DNA of 64,000 bases, taken from positions 434,001 to 498,000 of the forward strand of contig NZ_JAUOSF010000001.1 in NCBI RefSeq assembly GCF_030548465.1. The letters run 5' to 3'. Made by a program: the position numbers and the translations under genes. Below, piece after piece: positions 24,803-33,276 of this stretch; the first letter of the stretch is position 1; each line of letters opens with the position of its first letter. Source of the DNA: Tamlana sp. 2_MG-2023. Its GTDB lineage: Bacteria > Bacteroidota > Bacteroidia > Flavobacteriales > Flavobacteriaceae. Under the pieces are notes generated by a model. That model saw only the letters and a list, made by a program, of their open reading frames with translations. It was not told the origin of the DNA and searched no databases.

Positions 24803-27322
24803 ATGAAACAAATAATTGTTGTTGGAAACGGAATGGTAGGCTATAAATTTTGTGAAAAATTTGTAGAGCAAGCTAAAAGTAAAAACTATAAAATAACAGT
24901 TTTTGGTGAAGAGCCAAGACCTGCTTACGATCGTGTTCACTTGAGTGAATTTTTTGAAAATCAGGATGCTAAGGCTTTAGAGATGGCGCCTAGATCATGG
25001 TATGAAGAGCACGGTGTTGAGTTGATAACCGGTGAACGTATTACGGATATTCACCGTTCTTCAAAGAAAATTACAACAACTAAGGATGAGAATTATAAGT
25101 ACGATTATTTGGTTTTAGCCACAGGATCGGCACCATTTGTACCTAATATTAATGGTATAGAAAAGAAAGGTGTTTTCGTTTATAGAACGATTGAAGATCT
25201 TGAGGATATGCTTGCTTATGCTAAAGAAATTATAGGAGACCGCAAAGAAGTGGTTAAAGCAGCTGTTCTTGGTGGTGGTTTATTAGGTTTAGAGGCTGCC
25301 AAAGCAGTTAAAGATATGGGGTTTGAACCTCATGTTGTTGAGTTTGCTCCTAAATTAATGCCGAGACAGTTAGATACGCGTGGTAGTAAAGTACTGCAAG
25401 AGAAAATTGAATCTTTAGGGATTAACGTGCATTTATCTAAAGCTACTAATAAAATTCTTGGTGATGATAGCATTACAGGGATGGAGTTTGGTGAATATGA
25501 TAAGATTGATGTAGAGATGCTTGTTGTTTCTGCAGGGATTAGACCTCGTGATGAGCTAGGGAAAACCTGTGATTTGAAAATGGGCGTACGTGGTGGTATT
25601 GTTGTGAATAACAAAATGCAAACTTCGGATCCTGAGATATTCGCCATTGGAGAGGTAGCTCTTTATAATAATATGATTTATGGTTTAGTAGCTCCAGGTT
25701 ATGATATGGCTGAGGTTGCTGTAAATCAGATTATAGGGAATATCGAGGCCGTTATGGAAGAAGAGATTGATATGTCTACCAAATTAAAATTAATTGGTGT
25801 GGATGTAGCAAGTTTTGGAGAGCCGTTTATGCCAGTTGAAAAAGGCTATTCAATTATTTTTGAGAATAAAACTAAGAATTTATACAAACGTGTAAATATT
25901 AGTCACGATGGTAAAATGTTATTAGGAGGTATCTTAATTGGAGATGCTTCAGATTATAATATGTTCCATCAAATATATTTAAACGGATTACCAATTCCTG
26001 AAGATGCTGAAGAATTAGTAATCGGTTCTAGAGGTGAAGGAGGTTCTTCTTTTGGAAGTGTTTTAGATATTCCAGACGCTGCGCAAGTTTGTTCTTGTGA
26101 AAGTGTGACTAAAGGAGATATTTGTTGTTCAATAACTGAAGAAGGTTGTGAAAACTTAGGTGATGTTATTGCTAAAACGAAAGCGACTACGGGTTGTGGT
26201 GGTTGTAAGCCAATGGTTGTCGATTTAGTAAACGAGACTTTAAAATCGCAAGGAAAAGAAGTTAAAGAAGTTTTATGTGAGCACTTTAGTTTTAACCGTC
26301 AGGAGCTTTACGATTTAATAAAAGTAAATAAAGTAGCCGATTATGACGAAGCCTTAAACTTATTTGGTGAAGGTCATGGTTGTGAGACTTGTAAGCCAGC
26401 GTTAGCATCTATTTTTGCTACCATTACGATGGAAACTCCAAACCGTCAAGTGGCTATTCAAGATACAAATGATAAGTATTTAGCAAACATCCAACGTAAC
26501 GGAACGTACTCTGTAGTGCCAAGAGTTGCGGGTGGAGAAATTACACCAGACCAATTAATTGTTATTGGTGAGGTTGCTAAGAAATACGATTTATATACAA
26601 AAATAACGGGTGGTCAACGTATTGATTTATTCGGAGCACAAATTCATGAATTACCTTTAATCTGGAAAGAATTAATTGATGCTGGTTTCGAAAGTGGTCA
26701 TGCTTACGGTAAATCACTTAGAACAGTAAAAAGTTGTGTGGGTTCGACTTGGTGTCGTTACGGCATGCACGAAAGTGTAACCTTTGCTATAGATATTGAA
26801 AATAGATATAGAGGATTACGTTCGCCGCATAAATTAAAAGGTGGTGTTTCAGGATGTATTAGAGAATGTGCTGAAGCTAGAGGTAAAGATTTCGGATTAA
26901 TTGCTGTTGAAGGTGGATGGAATTTATATGTATGTGGTAACGGTGGAGCAACTCCAAAACATGCCATATTATTCGCTGAACAATTAGATGATGAAACAGC
27001 AATTAAATACTTAGATAGATTTTTAATGTTCTACATTAGAACTGCGGGACCATTAGTAAGAACGGCGCCTTGGTTAGAAAAACTTGAAGGAGGTATTGAA
27101 TACTTAAAACAAGTGGTTATTGAAGATTCTTTAGGGATTGCTGAAGAATTGGATGCTGAGATGCAAGGTTTAGTTAATAAGTATGAGTGTGAGTGGAAAC
27201 AAGCGATTGAAGATCCAGAAATGATGAAACGTTTCAAACATTTCGTGAATTCTGATGATACAGATGATAATTTAGCCTTTGTACCAATGCGTGATCAAAA
27301 AATGCCTAAAGCTTGGAACTAA
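24803..27322 (+). CDS. nirB: Nitrite reductase (NADH) large subunit
   Basis: 839 residues, the normal NirB length. It reduces nitrite to ammonium in the cytosol using NAD(P)H, FAD, Fe-S clusters and siroheme. FAD/NAD oxidoreductase domain at about 1-320 (VVGNGMVGYKFCEKF, VLGGGLLGLEAAKA, IFAIGEVALY). BFD-type [2Fe-2S] region at about 430-475 (CSCESVTKGDIC, then CGGCKP), with a second cysteine-bearing repeat ending CETCKP. Sulfite/nitrite reductase domain at about 550-790 with the siroheme-4Fe4S ligands CVGSTWC and GCIRECAEA. It is the first gene after a nitrate-type operator. nirD follows, but only after 285 bases of repeats and structured sequence. Confidence 0.97.
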   Translation: MKQIIVVGNGMVGYKFCEKFVEQAKSKNYKITVFGEEPRPAYDRVHLSEFFENQDAKALEMAPRSWYEEHGVELITGERITDIHRSSKKITTTKDENYKYDYLVLATGSAPFVPNINGIEKKGVFVYRTIEDLEDMLAYAKEIIGDRKEVVKAAVLGGGLLGLEAAKAVKDMGFEPHVVEFAPKLMPRQLDTRGSKVLQEKIESLGINVHLSKATNKILGDDSITGMEFGEYDKIDVEMLVVSAGIRPRDELGKTCDLKMGVRGGIVVNNKMQTSDPEIFAIGEVALYNNMIYGLVAPGYDMAEVAVNQIIGNIEAVMEEEIDMSTKLKLIGVDVASFGEPFMPVEKGYSIIFENKTKNLYKRVNISHDGKMLLGGILIGDASDYNMFHQIYLNGLPIPEDAEELVIGSRGEGGSSFGSVLDIPDAAQVCSCESVTKGDICCSITEEGCENLGDVIAKTKATTGCGGCKPMVVDLVNETLKSQGKEVKEVLCEHFSFNRQELYDLIKVNKVADYDEALNLFGEGHGCETCKPALASIFATITMETPNRQVAIQDTNDKYLANIQRNGTYSVVPRVAGGEITPDQLIVIGEVAKKYDLYTKITGGQRIDLFGAQIHELPLIWKELIDAGFESGHAYGKSLRTVKSCVGSTWCRYGMHESVTFAIDIENRYRGLRSPHKLKGGVSGCIRECAEARGKDFGLIAVEGGWNLYVCGNGGATPKHAILFAEQLDDETAIKYLDRFLMFYIRTAGPLVRTAPWLEKLEGGIEYLKQVVIEDSLGIAEELDAEMQGLVNKYECEWKQAIEDPEMMKRFKHFVNSDDTDDNLAFVPMRDQKMPKAWN

Positions 27323-27330
27323 ATAAAGTT

Positions 27331-27412
27331 AAAAGTGAAAAGTGAAAAGTGAAAAGTTCATTGTTTGCGGATTAGACTCAGCTGAAAACTGATACTGAAA
27401 ACTGCTAACTGG
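27331..27412. repeat. Two heptad-type repeats after nirB (AAAAGTG and CTGAAAA types)
   Basis: 27331-27358 is four copies of AAAAGTG, the last ending in T. 27382-27412 follows with CTGAAAA, CTGATA, CTGAAAA, CTGCTAA and CTGG, a 6-7 base periodicity. Both are intergenic and begin 9 bases after the nirB stop. Confidence 0.75.
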
Positions 27413-27498
27413 ACTGCGTTAGGGATTGAAGCGGCATCCTTTTTTGAGGCACGATAAAAAAGATATAGCGGAAAGCCCGACCCTTGTGGTAACGCCCA
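27411..27498. ncRNA. Structured RNA candidate between nirB and nirD (recurrent flavobacterial element, possibly Flavo-1-like)
   Basis: A closing stem GCGTTA (27416-27421) with TAACGC (27490-27495) encloses a GGAT/ATCC hairpin, a CTTTTTT/AAAAAAG hairpin with a 10-base loop, and an ACC/GGT hairpin near the 3' end. The phrases GGGATTGAAGCGGCATCC and AGCCCGACCC look like elements I associate with many flavobacterial intergenic regions. The Rfam Flavo-1 motif is the known candidate class, but I cannot confirm the match from sequence alone, and the transcribed strand is uncertain. Confidence 0.5.
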
Positions 27499-27509
27499 AA
27501 ATAAATTAT

Positions 27510-27577
27510 GTTTGTTTAGGTGTTGAATTATGTAATAGAAATGTCGATTAAAGAATTCAACACATAAACGAACAAAC
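27510..27577 (+). other. Long hairpin immediately upstream of nirD
   Basis: GTTTGTT (27510-27516) pairs with AACAAAC (27571-27577), and TGTTGAATT (27521-27529) pairs with AATTCAACA (27554-27562). It lacks a T-tract directly after the stem, so it is more likely an RNA stabiliser, processing site or translational element than a terminator. Confidence 0.5.
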
Positions 27578-27607
27578 AAAAACAATAAATCAACAAAATA
27601 AAGAGAT

Positions 27608-27991
27608 ATGCAAGAGCAAGATATACTAGATCAATACCAATCGGTGTCGGAGGAGCAAGTTAAGGACTGGTTTAAAGTAGGTGTGGTTGAAGATTTTCCT
27701 GAAAATAGTGGTGCTTGTATCAAATATAAAACAAAGCAAATTGCGGTTTATAATTTTACAAGAACTGGTAAATGGTATGCGTCTCAAAATTTATGTCCGC
27801 ATAAAATGGAAATGGTCCTTTCTCTAGGTATGATTGGAGATAAAGACGGTATTCCTAAAGTGGCTTGCCCAATGCATAAAAAGAACTTCTCGTTAGAAGA
27901 TGGTTCGAATATGGCTGGCGAAGATTTAAAAATTGCCACCTATCCTGTTAAAATTGAAAAGGGAAATGTGTATATTGGCTTTTCAGATTAA
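27608..27991 (+). CDS. nirD: Nitrite reductase (NADH) small subunit, Rieske-type
   Basis: 127 residues. NirD is the small partner of NirB. It has a Rieske-like fold with one CPH motif (LCPHKMEMVL, about 61-70) and a second CPMHKKNF motif (about 93-100), so both Cys-His pairs needed for a [2Fe-2S] cluster are present; many enterobacterial NirD proteins have lost them, and this one looks cluster-binding. It starts at ATG 27608 and is followed after 22 bases by the DUF4202 gene. Confidence 0.92.
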   Translation: MQEQDILDQYQSVSEEQVKDWFKVGVVEDFPENSGACIKYKTKQIAVYNFTRTGKWYASQNLCPHKMEMVLSLGMIGDKDGIPKVACPMHKKNFSLEDGSNMAGEDLKIATYPVKIEKGNVYIGFSD

Positions 27992-28013
27992 TGAAAAGTA
28001 ATACAATACACAT

Positions 28014-28598
28014 ATGAAGCCTACAAGATTTGAAACAGCTATAGCTTTAATAGATAAAAAAAACGCAGAAGACACGAATACATACCAGGTTGCTGGGATG
28101 GCATACCCTAAGGAATTGTTGTATTCGCAACGTATGACTAGGAAGTTATTACAGTTTTATCCCGATGCGTCTAAAGCCCTTCAAATCGCAGCACGCGCAC
28201 AGCATATTTGCCGTTGGAAAATAGCAAGAGACGAATATCCTATGGATCGTGTAGGGTATTTAAAGTGGCGTGAAACATTAAAAAAAATGCATGCGGAAAT
28301 AACTGCTGAAATCTTGGAACAAGTAGGTTTCGACCAGCAGTTTATAGATCGCGTTTCTTTGTTAGTCAATAAAAAACTGATTAAAAAGAATGAGGAAACT
28401 CAAATTCTAGAAGACACGATTTGCTTAGTGTTTTTAGATTACTATTTCGATGAGTTTGCCGCAAAGCATGACGACGAAAAAATTATAGACATTCTTAAGA
28501 AAACTTGGGTTAAGATGTCTGAAAACGGACATGAGGCTGCTTTACAATTGCCTTATTCGGAAAAAAGTTTAGCGCTCGTTAAAAAAGCAATTTCATAA
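28014..28598 (+). CDS. DUF4202 family protein associated with nitrate/nitrite assimilation
   Basis: 194 residues, soluble, mostly helical, no signal peptide. Seen: KPTRFETAIALIDKKNAEDTN, LYSQRMTRKLLQFYPDASKAL, ARAQHICRWKIARDEYPMDR, YLKWRETLKKMHAEI and LEDTICLVFLDYYFDEFAAKH. The conserved histidines, aspartates and RxxH-type segments hint at a metal-dependent HD-like site, but no reaction is known. DUF4202 genes commonly sit beside nitrite or nitrate reductase genes, and this one lies between nirD and the sensor kinase, so an accessory role in nitrite reduction is inferred from context. Confidence 0.8.
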   Translation: MKPTRFETAIALIDKKNAEDTNTYQVAGMAYPKELLYSQRMTRKLLQFYPDASKALQIAARAQHICRWKIARDEYPMDRVGYLKWRETLKKMHAEITAEILEQVGFDQQFIDRVSLLVNKKLIKKNEETQILEDTICLVFLDYYFDEFAAKHDDEKIIDILKKTWVKMSENGHEAALQLPYSEKSLALVKKAIS

Positions 28599-28609
28599 TG
28601 ATGTAATAT

Positions 28610-30424
28610 ATGACAAAGCACGGAAATTCATTAGACCAAAGAACGTTTGATAAATTAAGCCGGCTTTATATTATTGCATTAAGTGCCATTGCGGTTTCTG
28701 TAATTCTTAGCCAAATTCTTATTCGTAACCACCTTTCCGATCAGGAAACGGATTCTTCGGTCATAAATGTGGCGGGAAGACAACGTATGCTTAGTCAGAA
28801 ACTGACAAAAGATGTGGTTTCACTGTCTACAGGAAATAGTTTAGAAACCAGAGTTTTACTTAAGAATAAGATTAAAGAAACACTTGATCTTTGGAAACTG
28901 TCGCATTACGCACTTCAAAACGGAAGTGATAGTTTAGGGCTTCCGGCTGAAAATACTGAAGAGATTCGTGCTAGATTCTCGATTTTGAATCCGGTTTTTG
29001 ATAAAATAGGTTTTGCTTCTAATTCTATTATTTCTATAATAGAAGAAAATCCAGAGGCGCCTATCTCAAATTTTGCGAAAGAAATTGATGTAGTTAAAGA
29101 AAAGGAGAGTGATTTTTTATTGCTGATGGATGATATTGTGAATCAATACGATCTTGAAGCTGCTAAAAAAGTAGATTGGTTACGAAGGTTAGAAATGTGG
29201 CTTACTGGGCTAACTTTAATCATTTTATTAGGAGAGTTTTTGTTTATTTTTTGGCCTGCAGCAAAATCGGTTAAATCAGCTCTTTCGGAACTCTTATTTG
29301 CTGAAAAACGTGCCAAGAAAATGGCTTTCGATGCCGATGAGCTTAGTTTGGCAAAAGAGAAGTCCATAAAAGAATTACGTGCTTTAAGCCGTGCGATGGA
29401 TGATACTTTACTGTTTGCTCGAATTTTGCCAAATGGCCATATCGTGCATATGGGAAATAAGTTTTCTCGCCTTTTTAAGTATTCTAAAATGACTGATATA
29501 GGTTTGTTTTGGACGGTTTTATCTCAAGAAGAAACTGAGCAAGTCATGATTGAGGACTTGATTACAAAATATAAGAAAACAGGTTGGCAAGGTGAAGTGA
29601 AGGCTAGTACAAAGGAGGGCGATGATGTCTGGTTGGAAATGGCTATTATTCCTTATAGTCCAACGGAAGATCGATCGGAACTGCTTATAATAGCTTCTGA
29701 AATTACAGACAGAAAGGAAGCTCAGTTAGAAATTGACAGGTTGACAACGGCGAGTTTTGAGGAGAAAATGAATCAGCAAAAGATCATTTCTAGTAAAATT
29801 ATTGAAAACCAAGAAAAAGAACAGAATAGGATAGCCAAGGATGTGCATGATGGTATCGGACAAATGCTTACGGGTTTAAAATATAATTTAGAGAGTATTG
29901 ATACGAGTAATATTGAAAAGGCCACTGCTAAAATTGAAAACCTAAAAGTGCTGGCCAGCGATATTATTAAAGGGATTAGAACAGCTACTTTTAATTTGGC
30001 ACCACCAGAATTAACCGATCATGGTATTGTGCCTGCTATAGCCAAATTAACCCAAGAATTAGCTAAACTTACAGGAAAACAAATTATGCTTTTTAATAAA
30101 ACCGATTTTAATCAGCGTTTAGATTCCTTAGTAGAAATTAATATTTATCGCATCACGCAGGAGGCTATTAATAATGCGATTAAATATGCTGAAACCTCTC
30201 ATATATTGGTCGCTTTATCGCATAGTAAAGATATTTTAAGCATTGTTATCGATGATAACGGTAAAGGTTTCGATCCAAAGAATATCAAGAATGTCAAGAA
30301 TGGAGATGGCGGAATGGGCATGACTTTTATGAGGGAGCGTATCAAGTATATTGATGGTCGTTTCTTTTTAAATTCTGAAATAGGAAAAGGGACACGTGTT
30401 ACTTTAAATATTCCGTTAAAGTAG
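28610..30424 (+). CDS. Sensor histidine kinase with NarX/PilJ-type nitrate-sensing N-terminus
   Basis: 604 residues. Membrane helices at about 17-37 and 198-218 bracket a periplasmic helical domain. Its start, VINVAGRQRMLSQKLTKDV, is the P-box-like signature of type IV pili/NarX N-terminal domains (PF13675); in NarX the corresponding segment binds nitrate. A PAS/PAC domain follows at about 258-375 (DDTLLFARILPNGHIVHMG, ASEITDRKEAQ). The HisKA_3 phosphoacceptor is H413 in KDVHDGIGQMLTGLKY, and the ATPase has DDNGKGFD and GMGMTFMRERI. This is the NarX/LiaS-type kinase class that pairs with NarL-type regulators, and such a gene follows. Nitrate or nitrite sensing is inferred from domain and context. 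Confidence 0.85.
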   Translation: MTKHGNSLDQRTFDKLSRLYIIALSAIAVSVILSQILIRNHLSDQETDSSVINVAGRQRMLSQKLTKDVVSLSTGNSLETRVLLKNKIKETLDLWKLSHYALQNGSDSLGLPAENTEEIRARFSILNPVFDKIGFASNSIISIIEENPEAPISNFAKEIDVVKEKESDFLLLMDDIVNQYDLEAAKKVDWLRRLEMWLTGLTLIILLGEFLFIFWPAAKSVKSALSELLFAEKRAKKMAFDADELSLAKEKSIKELRALSRAMDDTLLFARILPNGHIVHMGNKFSRLFKYSKMTDIGLFWTVLSQEETEQVMIEDLITKYKKTGWQGEVKASTKEGDDVWLEMAIIPYSPTEDRSELLIIASEITDRKEAQLEIDRLTTASFEEKMNQQKIISSKIIENQEKEQNRIAKDVHDGIGQMLTGLKYNLESIDTSNIEKATAKIENLKVLASDIIKGIRTATFNLAPPELTDHGIVPAIAKLTQELAKLTGKQIMLFNKTDFNQRLDSLVEINIYRITQEAINNAIKYAETSHILVALSHSKDILSIVIDDNGKGFDPKNIKNVKNGDGGMGMTFMRERIKYIDGRFFLNSEIGKGTRVTLNIPLK

Positions 30425-30458
30425 AGGCTAGATAAAAATAACAGTGTTGAAATAATAA

Positions 30459-30490
30459 ATACGTAGTTTTACTTAATTTTACTATTTTTG
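30459..30490 (+). promoter_or_regulatory. Response-regulator promoter with degenerate copy of the shared operator
   Basis: ATACGTA-N4-TACTTAA (30459-30476) keeps the spacing of the palindrome at nirB and narK; the right arm is perfect and the left arm matches 5 of 7. TACGTA (30460-30465) is again present. An exact -7 box, TATTTTTG, lies at 30483-30490, 9 bases before the ATG. Confidence 0.5.
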
Positions 30491-30499
30491 TACTTATAA

Positions 30500-31174
30500 A
30501 TGGAATTTATGGATATTATTAATGTTGTGCTTGCAGACGATCATGTATTGGTTAGAGATGGGATTAGAGCGCTTTTGGAAGATCAATCTGGAGTCAAAGT
30601 CATTGCTGAAGCTTCGAACGGAAAAGAGGCTTTAGAGATTATCGCTGAAAACAAGCCACATGTTTTAATTGTGGATATTAGAATGCCAGAAATGAATGGT
30701 ATTGAAGTGGTAGGGGAGATAAATAAAATGTACTCGGATGTTCGTACATTAGTACTGTCTATGCATGATTCGGAAGAATATGTTTTAAAAGCAATCCAAG
30801 CTGGAGCCGACGGGTATTTATTAAAAGGTGCCAGTAAAGAAGAATTTTTAAAAGCATTGAATAATGTCGCTGCTGGTGGAAAATATTTTACGGGAGACGT
30901 TTCTGCAATCATCATGAATAACTTTGTAAACGGCAATACTAATACTGCTGTTGTTGAAGAGAAACAGATAAAAAAAGATCCGTTTAAATTAACTAAGCGT
31001 GAAAAACAAATACTTAATTTAGTATTACAGCTTAAAAATAATAAAGATATTGCTGAAGAACTTCAAATAAGTAAACGTACTGCTGAAGTACATCGTTTTA
31101 ACCTTATGAAAAAATTAGAAGTTAAAAATCTAATGGAACTAAGTAATAAGGCTAAAGAGTTTGACTTGGTTTAA
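30500..31174 (+). CDS. NarL/FixJ-family response regulator
   Basis: 224 residues. Receiver domain at about 4-125 with acidic pocket DDH, phospho-acceptor D59 in LIVDIRMPEM, and conserved serine/threonine and lysine in VLSMHDS and YLLKGASKEEF. LuxR-type helix-turn-helix at the C-terminus: LTKREKQILNLVLQLKNNKDIAEELQ, then SKRTAEVHRFNLMKKLEVKN. The second ATG (30509) is an equally possible start. It directly follows the NarX-like kinase gene and has its own promoter, so it should be the cognate regulator and is the leading candidate to bind the palindrome found at the nitrate genes. Confidence 0.93.
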   Translation: MEFMDIINVVLADDHVLVRDGIRALLEDQSGVKVIAEASNGKEALEIIAENKPHVLIVDIRMPEMNGIEVVGEINKMYSDVRTLVLSMHDSEEYVLKAIQAGADGYLLKGASKEEFLKALNNVAAGGKYFTGDVSAIIMNNFVNGNTNTAVVEEKQIKKDPFKLTKREKQILNLVLQLKNNKDIAEELQISKRTAEVHRFNLMKKLEVKNLMELSNKAKEFDLV

Positions 31175-31207
31175 CTCTCCTTGTTTTATTTTTATTAAAA
31201 ATAAAGT

Positions 31208-31244
31208 GAAAATCCCTAGGTTTTAATGGTCTTGGGATTTTTTT
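31208..31244 (+). terminator. Intrinsic terminator after the response regulator gene
   Basis: AATCCC (31211-31216) pairs with GGGATT (31234-31239), followed by a T-run to 31244. It closes the nirB-to-regulator block. Confidence 0.8.
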
Positions 31245-31466
31245 ATGCCTTTATTCCAGGGTAAATAGGTGATGATTTGACTAGCTTACTAAGCATATTA
31301 ATTTCCTTTTTTTCTCAAAAGGATACAGACGAAAGCGCTTAGTCCATTCACTTACTAATTGTTTGAATACGGATTATTTGAATAAGTTTTATAAAAGATC
31401 AACCTTAAAAGTGGACTGAGTTAATTCTTCATAAAAAACAATATTATTTATTTGTGCTATTTATCT

Positions 31467-31474
31467 TATATTTG
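31467..31474 (+). promoter_or_regulatory. -7 box of the TssD-metzincin gene
   Basis: TATATTTG is an exact TAnnTTTG. No -33 TTG is seen at the best spacing. Confidence 0.4.
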
Positions 31475-31545
31475 AAAGAAATATTTTACATGAAACTTGT
31501 GGTTTCAAAATCATTCAAATTCATATAAGGAATGAAAAATAAAAA

Positions 31546-33276
31546 ATGGTAAAAGCAAAATTAATAATAGACAGAAAGGAAATAAATCTACTATGGTTTA
31601 CTTTTAGTTTTAACCAAGAAGCAGATTATAACGGAAGACCTTCTCAGAACCCCGTGTTTACAGGGCTTAAATTAGTTGTTGAATCTAGAAAGGATCTTGA
31701 TTTTGAAGAATGGGCTTTTGCTCCCAATCAAGCGAAACAAATTGAAGTGCATATTTATCCTATTGTTTTAGGTGGGCAAACACGTAAAATTAATTTCTAT
31801 GATTGCCACCTTGTAAATTGGAAAAATAATTTTTCATCAATAGGGAGTGAGCCGATGAGTGAAACTCTTGAAATTACTGCAGCAGGTGTTAAAGATCCTC
31901 AAACTCTAACGGAATACTCTGCCAAATGGAGAACTACTTTTCCAAGCGAGGATGTTAATTTAATAACACGAGAAGAAACAGAAGAAGTTGAAGAGGAATT
32001 AGCTCTGAAGTTTATAGCAAAATTTGAACGATTAGATACTTATAAAGGTGAGTTTGGTTTCGATTGGATGCGAGATGAATATGAAGTAATATCTGAAAAT
32101 TACCAAAAACTAAAAAAAGAATACACCCCAACCAAAATTCATGACCAAGATTACTTTGTTCCATGGTTAAGTATGTTTCCTAATCAAGAAAATGTAAAGC
32201 TAAATTTAGTAATTACGGAAATAGAAGGTAATGTAAAAGACACAGACATTATAAAACTACCTCCCAAAAGCGGGGTTAAATTTATACCTAATGAATTGAA
32301 ACTATCTGAAGCTAATTGTAAGGAAATAACCGTAGTCTGTGAAACACCGTTAAACAATGATGTAGTCATTTCATTATTAGATAAAGATAATAATGAAGTC
32401 GGAAAGTTAAATGTGTTTAAAAATGCTAATCACGAACAGTTACACTTTAATATTACGCCTGTTCGTGTTTTAAGAGGTGTTTCTACTGAAAGAGACAAGC
32501 AAATCATTGAAAATATGATGGACCACGCACAAGGTTTTGGAGATAATAACAAAGATATAAACGGTGATTTACAAAACTTACAGAAATATTTAAACGAGCA
32601 GTCTTTAAACCAAGCCTTATTACAATGTCATATTGGTCATGTTTATGATGTAATTATAGATGAAGAGAAATGGATTTCTGACGACCTTATTGTTGATGAG
32701 GGCTGTGCTTTTAAAGGTAGTTTATTAGATAAGTTTGACGCTGAATTTAAAAAGCAACATCCAAAAGCATATAAAAACAGAGGGATTACAGTATTTCTTT
32801 CGCCATTAAAAAATGTGAAAAAGGATAGTAGTCCTGGAGCTGGAGGTTATGGAAACTTGGGTGATATTGATTCCAAAAATCTAGTCATCTTTGAAACAAA
32901 TCTTTGGCATAAAGAAACATTCGCTCATGAAATTGCTCATGTTGCAGGTTTAGAGCATTCTTTTAAGGAAGAGGAGGATTTGACAGCAGAAGAAGTTATT
33001 TCCTATAATTATAGAAAAGCCGAAATTGACGGTTATTTTGATAAAATAATTAAAACAGGGGGATATACTAAGGAAGAAATTAGAAAGCTTTGGGAGCCCT
33101 ATAGTGATGAAATGAGAGTTATCAATTCGGCTTTATATACACTAAATAGAAACTTGTATAAGTTTAAACAGGCTGAAACTGATAATTTTATGGATTATAA
33201 TAATAAAGGTAAATCTTTTTGGAAGTTTCAATGGAAGAGTCTACAAGAAGATGTATTAAAATTCTATAATAAATGA
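31546..33276 (+). CDS. Type VI secretion Hcp (TssD)-fused effector with metzincin-like metalloprotease domain
   Basis: 576 residues. Residues about 1-135 look like the Bacteroidota Hcp family (TssD, PF17642): an AKLIIDRKEINLLWFTFSFNQ opening, ADYNGRPSQNP, HIYPIVLGGQTRKINFYDCH and GSEPMSETLEITAAGV. A linker rich in glutamate (about 140-155) leads to a central region of no recognised family (about 160-380). The C-terminal domain has the zinc motif HEIAHVAGLEH (461-471, HExxHxxGxxH) and a downstream NFMDY Met-turn (547-551), the pair that defines metzincin proteases. There is no signal peptide, as expected for cargo carried by the Hcp tube. The stop overlaps the next start (ATGA). I infer a secreted antibacterial or anti-eukaryotic protease; activity and target are unknown. 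Confidence 0.8.
   Translation: MVKAKLIIDRKEINLLWFTFSFNQEADYNGRPSQNPVFTGLKLVVESRKDLDFEEWAFAPNQAKQIEVHIYPIVLGGQTRKINFYDCHLVNWKNNFSSIGSEPMSETLEITAAGVKDPQTLTEYSAKWRTTFPSEDVNLITREETEEVEEELALKFIAKFERLDTYKGEFGFDWMRDEYEVISENYQKLKKEYTPTKIHDQDYFVPWLSMFPNQENVKLNLVITEIEGNVKDTDIIKLPPKSGVKFIPNELKLSEANCKEITVVCETPLNNDVVISLLDKDNNEVGKLNVFKNANHEQLHFNITPVRVLRGVSTERDKQIIENMMDHAQGFGDNNKDINGDLQNLQKYLNEQSLNQALLQCHIGHVYDVIIDEEKWISDDLIVDEGCAFKGSLLDKFDAEFKKQHPKAYKNRGITVFLSPLKNVKKDSSPGAGGYGNLGDIDSKNLVIFETNLWHKETFAHEIAHVAGLEHSFKEEEDLTAEEVISYNYRKAEIDGYFDKIIKTGGYTKEEIRKLWEPYSDEMRVINSALYTLNRNLYKFKQAETDNFMDYNNKGKSFWKFQWKSLQEDVLKFYNK

Larger units (their letters stand above)
31175..31545. other. Intergenic region before the TssD-toxin gene
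   Basis: After the terminator, 31250-31460 is AT-rich DNA with no ORF, repeat or RNA structure that I can support. An exact -7 box (TATATTTG, 31467-31474) near the right end probably drives the toxin gene with a leader of about 68 bases. Confidence 0.5.
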
